Source: Chara braunii
Lineage: Eukaryota > Streptophyta > Charophyceae > Charales > Characeae
Reading direction: 5' to 3'
Assembly: GCA_003427395.1 (NCBI GenBank)
Contig: BFEA01000797.1
Coordinates: 279,053-306,552 of the forward strand
Length of the DNA: 27,500 bases
Shown: positions 16,827 through 27,500 of the stretch, piece after piece
Layout of the letters: every line of letters begins with the position of its first letter
How positions within the stretch are numbered: the first letter of the stretch is position 1
The notes under the pieces: model-generated
Seen by the model: only the letters and a program-made list of their open reading frames with translations
Told to the model about the DNA's origin: nothing
The model's database searches: none
Made by a program: the position numbers and the translations under genes

Positions 16827-17389
16827 CGATTTGCGAGAAGATGACACACATAAAACGGGGGAGGGAAAAACAAAACATCCTTATTAACTTAGGATTGTAA
16901 TTTTTATTTCCTTTATGTCCGCCCTCGTTTTTTTTCTTCTCCTTTTTTTATTTTTTTATTTTTTTTAAATTGCAGTAATAGTATGTGTGAGTCTTGAAAA
17001 ATATTGCGATACCGACGAATAGAGCAAAACTCCCTTTCTTTTTCCTTCGTATCCTCTTTCTCTTTCTTCCCCTTTTCTCCGTTGTTTTTTTTTTTTTTTT
17101 TTGAAATACTTTAGAGGTTCTACAAAAGCTTATTTTTTCGCATTGGTGATAATATTTTTTGATTCCCTTCTCCCTTTTTTCGTCCTGCCCTTCTTCCTTT
17201 CTTTTCCTCCCTCTTCTTCCCTTCTTTTCCTTTCCTTCCTGTTTCCCTCCCCCTTTTCTCTCTTTCTTCTCCTTTTTTTTTTTTTTTTTGGGATATTATC
17301 AAAAAGTCATCCTTTCTCCTTGAGTAAGGAAAATGGGTGAAAAAAAATGTTTTATAAAGGACAGCATGCACAATCATTGGTCGAGAGAA
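16827..17389. other. no gene; AT- and pyrimidine-rich sequence
   Basis: Long T and C/T tracts (17083-17102, 17271-17289). The ORFs on both strands here are translations of polypyrimidine/polypurine runs. It is the entry to the GATT-rich array. Confidence 0.6.
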
Positions 17390-18153
17390 TTCGAGATGTA
17401 TTGTCTTTGTCATTGACTGAAACTGATTGGTAAATTGATCGATTGATCAATCGAGTCTGTTGATTGGTTAACCTGATGAAATAAATGGTCACCCAATCTA
17501 ACAAAACAGTTGATCAATCATTTACTTCGTTGTGAGTTTTTCATAGGGAAACCTTTAAGGCAGGCGCAGAGATACCAATTTGTTTCTTATTATCCCCTTG
17601 CTTTATAAACTTCCCTTGCTTTTAGCCAAGGTTTTCTTCCTTTCAGTCCTTCCTCTTTCGTATCTTGTGCTGTTATCGTCGACCTTCCCCCCTTCCTTCG
17701 GTCCCCCCTTTTTTTTTTTTTTTTTTTTAAATAGTTTCAAATTAGTAAACAAGCACGAAAAAAGTTTGCTTGCGAAGTTGATTTACTTACCTACTTTTTC
17801 GCAAGGCAAGATAAAAGAAATAAACAAAAAAATTCATGCATCCTCCTCCTTCACTTTCACTCCTTTTTTTCTTTTTTTTTTTTGCGAAAGATTTTTAGTA
17901 TAGGATGAGTTATATGAGGCTGGATGATCAAATGATTGATTAGTCGGTCGGTCAATCAGTTGCCTTCTTTGGTTGATTGATTAACCGATTAATCAAAGGA
18001 ATGGTCAAACACTCGACTGGTTAGCTGCACCTTTATAAGTAATTCCTAAAAGAACCAAGGAATTTTTTTTATTTTTTTTTTTTTTTTTTTGGATGACAAA
18101 GACCCAACAGCGTGGTGCAAGAATAGGTTCTTAGTGCTAACAAGAAGAGAGAG

Positions 18154-18202
<49 letters not shown>

Positions 18203-21200
18203 AGAGTGATGCAAGGATCGATCATTCAGTTCATTGGTTGCTTGGAGCCTCTCCCTTCCTTCTTTTTTGTTTTCCCCCTGGTTTTTTTTTTTTTTTTTTT
18301 TTTACAGGGTGATTATTTGGTCAATGAATCTATTGCAACGGAAAAGATACTTGATCAAGGAATTATCGAGCCATCGATTAACCGACATGCCGATAATAGG
18401 AGAAGCAAGTGAGAAGGACCCTTGGATTTATCCCCCCCCCTTCCTCATTTTTTCTTTTCTTTTTTGAGCTGATACCAAGCAATCGAGCGAGAAACAATGA
18501 CGTAGGGTATGCTTGAATTAGAGTGGGATTTGCGACCCTACAATTGATTGGTTGTTTGATTGACTTGGTTGATCGTAAAAAAATGATGAATAAATGGTCG
18601 GTCAATCCAAAAAACAATCGACCAATCAAGTAGTAGGTCAATCAATTAGTTCATTATGAACGCAATCAAGAGATTGATTAGTGACTTGATTATACGGGTT
18701 GTTCGATCCATTGGTCAACCAATCCCTCAGTCGATTTGATTGAATGAGCTGCCAATCGATTAGGACGACTCCCTTTTTAGTCTTTTTTTTTTTTTATCGA
18801 TCTGTTAAACACACAACTAATCGCATGACTAATCGGGCGATGGTAAAAGGTTTACTGATATAGGTTTAAAAGATAGTGAACGGGCTAGTGATGCACGTAA
18901 CATCCTTCGGAACTACGCAATAAAAGAAGTCCCTTGGTGATTTAGCGTATTCATTTATCGGTTGTTTCACCGTTCAGGGCGAAATGATTAGATGGTCTGT
19001 TATTGACGAATAGGTCGGCTGATTCGTCAAAACTACTTGATTGACCTATTGGTCAAGCGATTAATCGATTGATCAACCCAATCATTAGTCTCATGAAAGA
19101 CCCTTCATTCAATCGATTGTTGCCTTAGGCTAAGAGTGAAATGATGAATTGGTTAATCCATTGAGTGATTGGTCTCTCCATTGGGCAATTGGATGGTCCA
19201 TCAATCAAACTGATTGGTTGATCCATCATATTGCTTGATTGACCGATCTAATATTATTGTTCTCATTGATGGGTCGGCCATTAAGTGAGTGATCAAAAAG
19301 GTTGAAAGTGCTCGAGAGATTGAGTACTTGTCACTTAATTAGACAAATGATTAGTTGTGCGAATTGGTATCAATTAAATGCGCGACTTATCAGCTGACTC
19401 GTCAAGAGTAGTCGGTCGACCTATCGATCCAACGATTAATCGAGTGATCGATTAATCGATTGATCAACTAATGCATCAATCACGTGGTAGACCTATTCAT
19501 TAATCAATTGCTTACAATAATCGGCGGAATGACGAGTTGGTCAATCTACTGGGTGATTGGTCTATCCGTTGGGTGATTGGTCAATCCATCAGTTGTTCGG
19601 TTGATCCATCCGTCTACTTGACGATCGATGAATCAAATGATCTGATCAACTATTCTAATACACTATTAATCGACCAGCCATTGATCGAGTGATAGGCCTA
19701 ATCATCAAACGATTGCTGCACTGATCATCAGACGAGTAATCGAAAGGTCCTTATTCGCCCTTGCTTTTCTCTCCCTCTTTTTTTTTTTTTTTTTTATTAA
19801 GAGAGGGCCAAGTCGAATAATTTGAGCACCCAACAATGCAATACAGAGAGGGGGGTAAAAGTCCGGGTTATTTGAAAAAATGGTTGAGGTAAAAGAAAGT
19901 AGTCTTTCAATTCGACAATCAATCATTGTCATGGAATAAAGATAAAATGGATGGACTGCTGCGTCTATCAGTCGGTTGCTCATTCGATTTGGTGGAATGA
20001 GTTATCAATTGATAAGGACGACCCTCCCCTTTTTCTGTCTCCTTTTCTCTCGTTTTTTTTTTTTTTTTTTTTTTTGGGTAATCGATGGCAAAAGATTGCA
20101 AAAGGACGAGTGATGTATATAGCATCCTTGAAACTACAGGTCGCGATAGAAAAAATATCATGGTGATTAGCGTATTCATCGGTCGATTGTTGCACTGTGA
20201 AGGGCGAAATGAGTAGATGGTTTAATATTGGTGGATTGGTTGATTCATGAAGAGATCTGTTGTTTTGCCCAAACCACTCTATCATCCTATAGGTCAAACT
20301 ATTAATCAACTGATCAGTTAATCGATTGATCAACTAATCCAACAGCCTCGTGATAGGCTTATCCATCAATCAATTGCTGCATTAATCAAAGTGAAATATC
20401 GAGTTATTTTAATCGATTGGGTGTTTGTTCTATCCATTGGGTGATTAGGTGATTTGATCGATCGGGCCATCCGGTTTATCCATGAAGCTAAATGATCGAC
20501 CAATTGATCAAACGATTAATCAATTGAACGATTAATCCATTGAGCGACTGATTCATTCTCATGACAGGCATATGAATCCATCGATTGTCGAATCGATCTA
20601 CAAACGGGTGATCGTAAAGTCAGATCAGTCGGACTTATTAATTGGAAATGGTGGAGGGATCTAGTAGTTACTGAAAAAGTTGCGCGATCTTGATCTGTTG
20701 TTCCCTTAATCCATTGCTCGAATGATTAATCAGAATAAGGGTTTCAATATGAGTTATTCTCCTTCCCCGTTTTTTTTTTTTTTTTTTGCAAAACATTGAT
20801 AAAAATTTTAGGAAATAAAAGAAACCCTTGGTTGTTGATCTACTTGGTAATTTCTTGGCTAGGATGATAGAGATTGATAAGACTCTTGATCAAGAGAGTC
20901 CTCCTAATTTCTTGATTTCTCATTTTTTCTGTTCTTCCCTTTCTTCCTTTTTTTTTTTATAATGGAAAATGCCAAATTATGCGGGGAAGGTTGGTTTGTC
21001 CATTAGGTGATTGGTCAGTCGAACTGATCGGCTGATTCATCAAACTAATTGATCGACCGATGGATCAAACGATGAATCGACTTGATCGATTAATCAATTG
21101 ATTGACCGATCGTCAATCTTCTGATAGGCATATGGATCAACCGATTATATCAAACAAGTGATCAAAGTTGATTAAAAGGTTGAGGGGTTGAGTATTCACT

Positions 21201-22020
21201 TGTAAAGTTGCGTGATTGGTCGGTTAATCCATGAAGTGATTGATTTGTTATTTCCTCAATCCATTGGTCGAACGATTCGTTGATCAGCTGACCAATTAGA
21301 CGATGAAATTACAAAAAAAAAATCGATATGAGTTCCTCCTTCTCCCTCTCCTCTTTTTTTTTTTTTTTTTTTTTTGGAAAGCAAAATGACAAGTTGTACA
21401 AAACATTGATACAAAATTCGAGAAATAGAGGAAATCCTTGGTTGTCGAACGAGTTGGTAATTTCCTATTAGGAAAATTGGCAAGATCCTTCATCAAAAGA
21501 GTCTTAATTTCGTTTCCAAGGTTGTTGGAAGATGTCGCTCCCCTATGAAAAAGGCAAAAAATCCTTTACATTCAAGGAAATTGAGGCATGAGTGAAAAAC
21601 CATTATTCAGAGTTTTTGACTACGCAGAAAAGGGTTGTTTTGTCCGTTGCGTGATTGGTCAATTGATCAGTCGAATTGGTCGATTGATTCATCAAACTAA
21701 CTGATGGATCGATCGATCAAACGATGAATCAACATTGTCGATTAATCGATTGAACGACCGATTGATCAATCTCGTGATTGGTATATCGATCAACCGATTG
21801 CATCAAATGGGTGACTGAAAAGCGGATTAGCCTGATCAATCGGGCTTTATGAAAGTGGTCGAGAGTTGAGTAGTCACTTGATGAGTTGAGCGATTGGTCG
21901 GTTGATCTATGGATCGATTGATCTATAGTTCTGTCAACCAATAGGTCGAACGATTCATTGATCAATCAATCAATAAGACAACTGTTGGTTTGGTTATTCA
22001 AACGATAAAAATTGCGATAT
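17390..22020. repeat. satellite-like array of GATT/AATC-rich units with poly(T) spacers
   Basis: About 4.6 kb dominated by the words GATTGATT, TTGATC, TGATCA, AATCGATT and ATCGAT on both strands. Longer units recur. The block after the T run at 18783 (GGCGAAATGATTAGATGGT) matches 20045-20230 (GGGCGAAATGAGTAGATGGT). The block after the T run at 20771 (AAAACATTGATAAAAATTTTAGGAAATA) matches 21370-21440 and, weaker, 22075-22140. Phrases such as CCATTGGGTGATTGGTC and TCAATCGATTGATCAACTAAT recur every few hundred bases. Unit spacing is irregular, around 0.55-0.7 kb, with some double units near 1.27 kb. A 45-nt A run lies at 18156-18200. No coding signal. Confidence 0.75.
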
Positions 22021-22397
22021 GAGCTTGTCTCTGCTCTCTCTCTCCCCCCCCCCCCCCCCCTTTTTTTTTTTTTTAGAGCAAAAGTGACGAGATATACAAA
22101 GCATTGCTGCATTGGTACAAAAATTTAGGAAAAAACATCCTTGGTCGACAAATAACTTGACAATTTTCTAAATAGGATAATATCTAATGGCGAGACCATT
22201 TATCCTAAGAGTCCTTCAATTTCGCTTCCTAGGTTTGTCCTTCCTTTTCTATCCTTCGTTTTGCATATCAAAAGAACAATGAGAGCAGGAAAAAAAACTT
22301 AATTTTGTATGCTTACATGAACGCACCACTCTTTCGTCCGAAATCATTCTGGAAATTGCGGCCGCCATCATTGAAAAAGTGTCGCACGCCTAGTTAT
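22021..22397. other. degenerate end of the array; no gene
   Basis: A C17/T15 tract (22046-22074), followed by a worn copy of the array's conserved block (CAAAGCATTG...TTGGTACAAAAATTTAGGAAA), then unique sequence. No ORF of substance. Confidence 0.5.
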
Positions 22398-22400
22398 TAA

Positions 22401-22447
<47 letters not shown>
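22398..22447. repeat. (AAT)n microsatellite
   Basis: About 16 consecutive AAT units. It separates the array side from the ORF pair 22487-23900. Confidence 0.95.
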
Positions 22448-22449
<2 letters not shown>

Positions 22450-22486
22450 CGCAAAATACCTTTGTTCCGGAGAGTGAAGACCTCAT

Positions 22487-22834
22487 TCAAAACCTACCAC
22501 TATGTGGGAAAAGTGGTAGGGAGGTAAACGAGGGTAGGGGTTTGAAGAAAAATAGGATATAAAGAAAAAGAATGAGGAGGAAAATGACGCACAAGGAGAG
22601 TAGGATAAAGAAGTCAAGAGACTTGAATGTGGTAGGTTTCCTCCTTGATCTGATAGTTTTGGGAGGAGTGGGAATGGGGGGGGGTGGTGGGGATGGTGAA
22701 GTGATGGGTGGTCGAGGCACAATTAATAATTGTTGCAGTGGGATTGGACGCCCTGATGAATCTGGTTCCGGGTCAAGGTCAAGAGATCGACGACGTTGCC
22801 TTCTTGAGGGATAAGTTCCCTTCTTGGGCGGCAT
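22487..22834 (-). CDS. unrecognised small ORF: basic/proline-rich head and one hydrophobic segment
   Basis: 116 codons from ATG at 22834 to TAG at 22487. The N-terminus is basic (MPPKKGTYPSRRQRRRSLDL), followed by an acidic/Ser patch, a proline-rich stretch (SPSPPPPPIPTPPKTIR), and a strongly hydrophobic segment LDFFILLSLCVIFLLILFLY that could be a membrane helix, then a short Ser/Pro tail. The start codon sits inside the 3' end of the upstream ORF (22779-23900) in another frame, an overlap of about 55 bp. No family recognised. The hydrophobic part is T-rich DNA and may be incidental; the head region looks more like real coding sequence. Confidence 0.35.
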   Translation of the reverse strand: MPPKKGTYPSRRQRRRSLDLDPEPDSSGRPIPLQQLLIVPRPPITSPSPPPPPIPTPPKTIRSRRKPTTFKSLDFFILLSLCVIFLLILFLYILFFFKPLPSFTSLPLFPHSGRF

Positions 22835-23900
22835 CCTGCTGCTCGGAATCTATGGAAGAGAAGATGCGGTGACCTTCCTTGAGATTGATAGTAAGTCGGG
22901 GAACTGAAGGCTGCGTCAGTCTGCGCTGCTCCCTAGGTTGATCTGGCACAGGAAGATAGTGCCTCTCCAGATCACAGATTCCCTCTGTGAGAAGCTTGAA
23001 CCATGGGCCAGGTCTAGAAGCCAGGAGGTGCGAATGAAGATGATAAAAATCTCCCTTGATAAGCTACTTGAAGAATCCTCTGAAGAAAAATGCAATCGGG
23101 CAGGAGAAACCGGATTGCGTACCAAACGCCGGGAGATTCTCAGTGAGGGTTAAAAGCCCGCTGTTAACCCAGTATTTGAAAGGGTTTTCCTTGGCGTTGG
23201 TGAGATAGAGACAGGAGCAATAGAAAGGAATCCTAAAATCATGCGCGGACCTTTGTTTATAAATTGCTAACTGCTGCACTGCATGATTCTGGTCGTCTTC
23301 AGAGAGGAAATTGAAACAGCGAGTGCCAACGAAGAGGAGGGAGGAGATGGTAAGCGAGAAGAAGGAGTGCGAGAAGAGCTCCAGGGCTTGATCCTTGAGA
23401 AGAAAAAAAAACGAATGAGCGTCGTTCTGGAATGTGCAAAAAGAATTGCACTCCACATACTCAAGCAGATGAGTAAGGAGGGGGTAGGAATGAAAGCGCT
23501 TCTCAACGAAATGGGCCTGAAGGTTAATGAAAGACTTAGGTACGATGGAAGGGAGGGCAAAGAGATGGAGGGGAACTTGAAGCAAAGAAGCAGAGGGTGG
23601 GTCAAGGACAAAGATTCTCCTAATAGGTTCCTCCGCGAAGATGGGTGGTGGAGAGATGGTGTCAGAGATGGGAGTAATGAAGGAAGTGAAAGTGGTAATC
23701 AGTTTCTCGTCAAAAACGGAGAAGTCGGAGTAGATAAAGATATTTAAGGGAAAAAAATCTAGAAGGAAAGGGTCGTAAAGTAGAGGTTCGAGAGGGGTTG
23801 GTGGGCAGGATTGTGGGGGCGAGACGGGGACATTCGTTGGGGTAGACCGACTTTCGGCGTTGGTGGGGCGGTGGCCGATATGACAGGCAGATCGGTACAT
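22779..23900 (-). pseudogene. unrecognised ~370-residue ORF with one internal TAG
   Basis: ATG at 23900. Open for 278 codons to TAG at 23064-23066, and the same frame then stays open for about 95 more codons to TGA at 22779-22781. The internal TAG is one base from CAG. The protein has a proline-rich start, then a mixed globular region without low complexity (LLFVGTRCFNFLSEDDQNHA; IYKQRSAHDFRIPFYCSCLY; YWVNSGLLTLTENLPAFGTQ), and after the TAG a plausible continuation (GPWFKLLTEGICDLERHYLP; PSVPRLTINLKEGHRIFSSI). I do not recognise the family. The ORF followed by an overlapping second ORF resembles an ORF1/ORF2 pair of a retroelement, but no RT or integrase motif is present. Its start lies at the edge of the right 2.67-kb repeat, head-to-head with that repeat's promoter. 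Confidence 0.45.
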
Positions 23901-24007
23901 GATGAATGGAGTGGGAAAACAGGGACTCGTGGGACGGTACTGTGATGAACTATTTCTATTAATCGCGCGACTTTTGGCGCGAAGCTGCTTTGAGGGGAAC
24001 GGGACGC

Positions 24008-24480
24008 ATGCGATTGGCGCTGAAATTTCGGCGGGTACCGACCACTGGCCGCTAACTTCACCCGGATCAGTCTGTGTTTCTTCCCTTTGATGACGGAGGC
24101 AGGATTGTTCTGTGGGGCTATTTTTTCAAAAAGAGGTTGAGTGGGATGAATAGATGGTTGCATATCAAGCGTCTTACTCGTGAGGGGGCTAGCTTGTAGG
24201 ATGGAAATAGGGTACAACAACATTGGAGATATTGGCTCCGCTGCAGTAAGTCTTGCCGGAGTAAGGTAAAGAGGATATGATGGGGGGTCTCTCAGTTGTT
24301 TTCCGAATTTTGCCTATTTCTAAGCTTCTGTAGTGATTTTCTCAGTACATCAAATTATTTTTAGCCCCGGGATCCTAAACGCTCAATTTTTTTTCAAAAT
24401 TCTATGTCAACTTTCATATGGGACGCTGGGCCCGGTTCCCAGCACGTGCTCCTCCCCACGAATAGATTGGAGTCTTGCTT

Positions 24481-24533
<53 letters not shown>

Positions 24534-24534
24534 A
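24008..24534 (+). mobile_element. poly(A)-tailed retroinsertion with 10-bp target duplication
   Basis: AACGGGACGC occurs at 23998-24007 and again at 24535-24544. The intervening sequence is absent from the left repeat copy and ends in 50 consecutive A (24482-24531) followed by GG. Just before the tail is a GC-rich segment with a hairpin-like GCTGGGCCCGGTTCCCAGC. No ORF of note and no clear pol III A and B boxes, so it could be a SINE-like element, a truncated LINE 3' end or a processed RNA copy. The long pure tail and exact target duplication indicate a recent event mediated by a LINE-type machinery not itself present in this window. Confidence 0.8.
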
Positions 24535-25214
24535 AACGGGACGCGCTGAACGGGTGAAGTACGTAGGAATGGGTCGGGCGGGCGGGTTGCATGGATGACC
24601 TCGCTTCTTGTTTGTTTTTCCTTTGGATTTTTGAGCCAGTACCGAGAATGGTCCCGCGGAGGTAGTTAGGGGACCGTGCCTTAGAGAGCGCAAGAAATAG
24701 TTGTTGCCATAGCTTCTTTCTTGTTCTGCTGCCGGCACTGGGAATTTTGGCGCGACCGTCGCACGGAAATATAATTTTTGAATTTTTAAACTGTTGTCGA
24801 AGCCCCCGCGGACTCCCGGAATTGTTTTTCTTACGGAATTTCTTTTGGCGACTAGGGATTTAGGTACCTTGCAATCTGGCTGCACGACCGCATCTTGCTC
24901 ACGCATACCGTGCCTTGGCAAGATCTGGGCTCTGATGTGCGCCTTAATCTTGCGTGTAACTGTAATTTTTGGTGGGCGCAGTTGCGACTGTAATCTTCTT
25001 GTTCTTGATGTGCTTCATGTTTTTTCCTTCCCGCCTCGCCCCCGCCTGTGTATGCACATCCCTTTCTCTGCTCTGATTGGTCCTCATGTTGCATGATTGG
25101 ATCGACGCGTGGAGAGTGGTTCCGTCCCCCGCGCCACGGCCTAGCCATGCAGATGTAGGCACCTCCTCCTTTCTCCTACTTTGGCATAATCCTGGGTTTC
25201 TCGCACAAATGTGC

Positions 25215-25309
25215 ACGCTATAAATTTTGCAAGCGCGATTAGTTGTCTCTCTTTGAGTTTTGGAAGGTTACTGCGGTCAGTGAGGATCGACTAACGAGGA
25301 AGTTGGAAG
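25215..25309 (+). promoter_or_regulatory. putative core promoter and leader exon, right copy
   Basis: TATAAAT at 25219-25225, then GTCTCTCTTTGAG (initiator-like, about 30 bp on) and a leader ending at a donor GTGAGT (25310-25315). The aligned left copy has CTATAGA and GTAAGT. The TATA is better here and the donor better there. Confidence 0.5.
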
Positions 25310-26305
25310 GTGAGTAGGGCGAGTCGGGCGATCCGACGAGCTGGTGCCGAGTAAGTGGGGTTGACGTGCGGGCCACGACGGATTGTGGCGCACAGGCGAA
25401 CTTGGCTTGCGTGCTCGGACCAAGTGGGGTGACGACTCGGTGTTGGTGCGAGGCGACGGACTGCCCGCATCGAAGGTGATGTGAAGTAAGGGAAAGTGAG
25501 AGAGAGGGAACGTGTTGGGATGGTGTCTTTTTCTCCCTATGTTCAGTAATTTTGACAAGTGGCGTCAACCACCTTTTTTCCCATGACTATCTCTGGTTAT
25601 TGTTCCTCTCAGTGTTTTGGTTTGATTTTTCCTTTCCTTTTTTCTTTTTTTTGTCTTTCCCCTGTTTTATTGCAAAATGTTGAGATCGGGTACGATGATT
25701 GTTGGCGCATGACCTTAGTGAGCTTGGGTTATGATGATGTGATCTTTTTCGGTTACATGGCTTGATACATAAACCTTTGTCGATCTCTCGTTTTCTGCTT
25801 TTCTGGAAATTTGCGCGGCCCTCGAGTTTCGATTAATGTATGGGTATTGGACCTAGGGAAAATGCTTCTTCGGAACTAAGTTATCGGGCGGACCGATCAC
25901 CCGATTGTTTACGCTATCTCTGTCGGATCACACGTGTGCATGTTAAGTCCCCGTTCCTTTTCTGATCAAGAGAAAAATCTGACGGGAATTCGGCGGTCTT
26001 GGCTTATGTATGCTTTGGCTGATAAGTAAATGGCTGATTCAAATGTGTGATTACCCTCTAACTGTCTTTCTGATATCTGTTTTTGGACACTCGCACCCGA
26101 GGACGTAAATGCGCGTGGCGGGCTAGCATGTTGACTGATTAAGCGATCATCCGACAGAAAACAGACAATTGATCCGATCCAACCGATTGTGAACGTGACC
26201 TTGTGCACATACGTGTAGGCTCGACCCAAAAAAGGGTGTCGCCTACACGCGTGTAGGCAAGACCCACGCTCGAATCCATGTCTGAACTTGCAAATTTCCG
26301 ACAAC

Positions 26306-26785
26306 ATGGATGATGGGACTCCCTTCCACGTCACGGATTGGGAAAGCCTGAGACATCGACGGTTCCGAGACTACAAGGAGTGGAAAAACGCCTATATTCT
26401 CGCACGACCCTGACCCAACCCTCTGAAATTCCCCTTTTGGACTGGAAACGAAAGTGTCTATGAGTGGGACATTGAATGAGCCTTAAGCGCAATCCCTTTT
26501 CCGTCCCAATTCCCCAGTTCACACGTGAGCCACGTCATCGTCGAACCTGGTGTTGTCATCAGTGAGACAGACTTCCCTCCTTACCATTGCCTAATGCCTG
26601 CCCCGTGGCACGCGATCAACCCCTACTGGCCCCGAACCCCGTGCTCCGAGTGCCAACAAGAGAGCGAGTATCGAGCCGCGGAATTCGTTCGGCGAACGTG
26701 GACGGAGGCTGAACAAGGAGCGCACGGCCTCGGCCTGAGGCCAGCGTTGTGGGATTCTGAGGCCTGCCATGAGCGACGGCAGTGA
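26306..26785 (+). pseudogene. unrecognised CxxC protein, decayed copy (paralogue of 2551-3099)
   Basis: ATG at 26306 opens a short frame stopped by TGA after about 35 codons (26411-26413). Homology to the left copy then continues through stops in shifting frames and, from about 26525, in one open frame to TGA at 26783-26785. That frame contains FPPYHCLMPAPW, YWPRTPCSECQ with the CxxC, and WDSEACHERRQ at the end. It lacks the Arg-rich tail of the left copy. Family not recognised. The middle third of the protein is the least conserved between copies. Confidence 0.5.
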
Positions 26786-27085
26786 TTAATCAGACAGCGC
26801 GACCCCCATAGCATCCCGCCAGTACACCAAATCCGAGCCCGGCCTCGGCAACGAAACCCGGGGGCTCGGCGGGGGATGGTGATGACATCCCTCGAGGCAT
26901 AAAAGCCAAATGCGATCAACGCTTACCCTCTTGCACAATCGTTCCTGGGACCTGCCACAGGAAATCCCAGTTCCGACCTGGGACTCCACGCCCCACTTTC
27001 CTAAAATCCTTGGCACACCCCTTTTTCGCACTTTCGGGGCCCCATTTCACTCCAATCAGGAAGTCGCGTCGGGCGTGAGGTTAGT

Positions 27086-27500
27086 ATCGGAGCCGATACG
27101 TGGCGAGCATACAGAGTAGCGATTAGGTAAGTCGCACAAGCGACCTGGCGAACAGAGGGCGGCCTAGAAAGAGGAACGCGCTGTGACACGATCCTATTGT
27201 AATTAGGAGCAGATCGGCTGGTCGACACGCCGCCAATATGAACGCCAATCAAGCGCAAAACGTTAACGTACAGCTAGGCGGGGCACCTATCCCCACGCCA
27301 CCAATCTGAGTTCGCGGACATGCGGCTCCACCCGATTTGTATCTCCTTGACCCTGCGCATCACTTGGCCGGGGCATGGCTGGCCACACTCCGTGCACAAC
27401 AGTACGATAACGATGAAGCCATGATAAATATCCCCGCCCGGTTTGGAGGGAATGCACACCACTAGTTCAACACTTACGCCTGGATCAATCTCCCAACCTT
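27086..27500. other. no gene seen; unique GC-moderate flank
   Basis: No repeat shared with the rest of the window and no ORF that looks coding. The short ORFs on both strands overlap each other and lack recognisable motifs. Confidence 0.4.

Larger units (their letters stand above)
23890..27085 (+). repeat. right copy of ~2.67-kb direct repeat, with insertion
   Basis: Collinear with 830-3508. It is 3.2 kb because of the 527-bp poly(A)-tailed insertion at 24008-24534. After the shared 3' segment ending TCAGGAAGTCGCGTCGGGCGTGAGGTTAG (about 27083) the sequence is unrelated to anything right of the left copy. The upstream part, TATA region, leader/donor and ORF are all recognisable. Divergence from the left copy looks similar in the promoter, the intron and the ORF, which suggests little selection on the protein. 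Confidence 0.8.

Noticed and set aside
18089-18412. Lysine-run ORF containing a 45-nt A tract
   Set aside because: Homopolymer translation; no flanking duplication was found to support a retroinsertion at this A run.
17390-22020. CRISPR-like array
   Set aside because: Eukaryotic context, no constant-length repeat with unique spacers; the recurrent words are tetranucleotide-derived and units are of irregular length.
23283-23747. Plus-strand 154-codon charged ORF
   Set aside because: It is the antisense of the longer minus-strand ORF 22779-23900, is Glu/Lys/Arg/Gly-rich as expected of a shadow frame, and is much shorter.
830-27085. The 2.67-kb direct repeats as LTRs of one 26-kb retrotransposon
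   Set aside because: They contain an ORF and a spliced-leader-like gene structure, are strongly diverged, and the DNA between them is made of unrelated nested elements in both orientations.

Overview
The window reads as nuclear DNA of a large, repeat-rich eukaryotic genome, most plausibly a streptophyte green alga (Chara-like). That assignment is an inference. It rests on a Penelope-like retroelement with an N-terminal GIY-YIG endonuclease, a type known from green algae and lycophytes, sitting beside a Kangaroo-like DIRS retrotransposon, a type first described in Volvox, and on the long homopolymer tracts and spliceosomal-type introns. I see no complete, intact host gene. Almost everything is transposon-derived and decayed by frameshifts and stop codons.

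Layout. (1) About 830-3508 and 23890-27085 are two diverged direct copies of a ~2.67 kb unit. Each has a GC-rich upstream region, a TATA box, a short leader exon with a splice donor, and a decayed ORF with a CxxC motif. The right copy is further split by a 527-bp insertion with a 50-nt poly(A) tail and a 10-bp target duplication. (2) 3512-9156 holds a DIRS-order element. Gag (with a 115-nt intron) and RT-RNase H lie on the minus strand, and a tyrosine recombinase lies on the plus strand and converges on them. (3) 9157-16265 holds a rearranged Penelope-like element with ~0.53 kb pseudo-LTR direct repeats. On the minus strand the order is zinc knuckle, coiled coil, SAP, GIY-YIG endonuclease. The RT is in two pieces in opposite orientation: the N-terminal half is on minus, next to a 550-bp microsatellite block, and the C-terminal part, with its (Y/S)VDD motif, is on plus. 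(4) A family of small inverted-repeat elements with CTATGAA-type ends and 8-bp target duplications recurs. One copy (14934-15268) is complete and interrupts the Penelope-like ORF; removing it and one duplication copy rejoins the reading frame. Another copy appears to have been cut in two by the rearrangement of the RT. (5) 17390-22020 is a satellite-like array of GATT/AATC-rich units separated by poly(T) tracts. (6) 22487-23900 carries two overlapping unrecognised minus-strand ORFs.

How the parts relate: the window is a nest of insertions in which target duplications and empty sites give relative ages. The small inverted-repeat elements are younger than the Penelope-like element, the RT rearrangement appears younger than one of them, and the A50-tailed insertion looks the youngest. 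A single ambiguous base at 13169 lies close to the key junction, so misassembly has to be kept in mind there.
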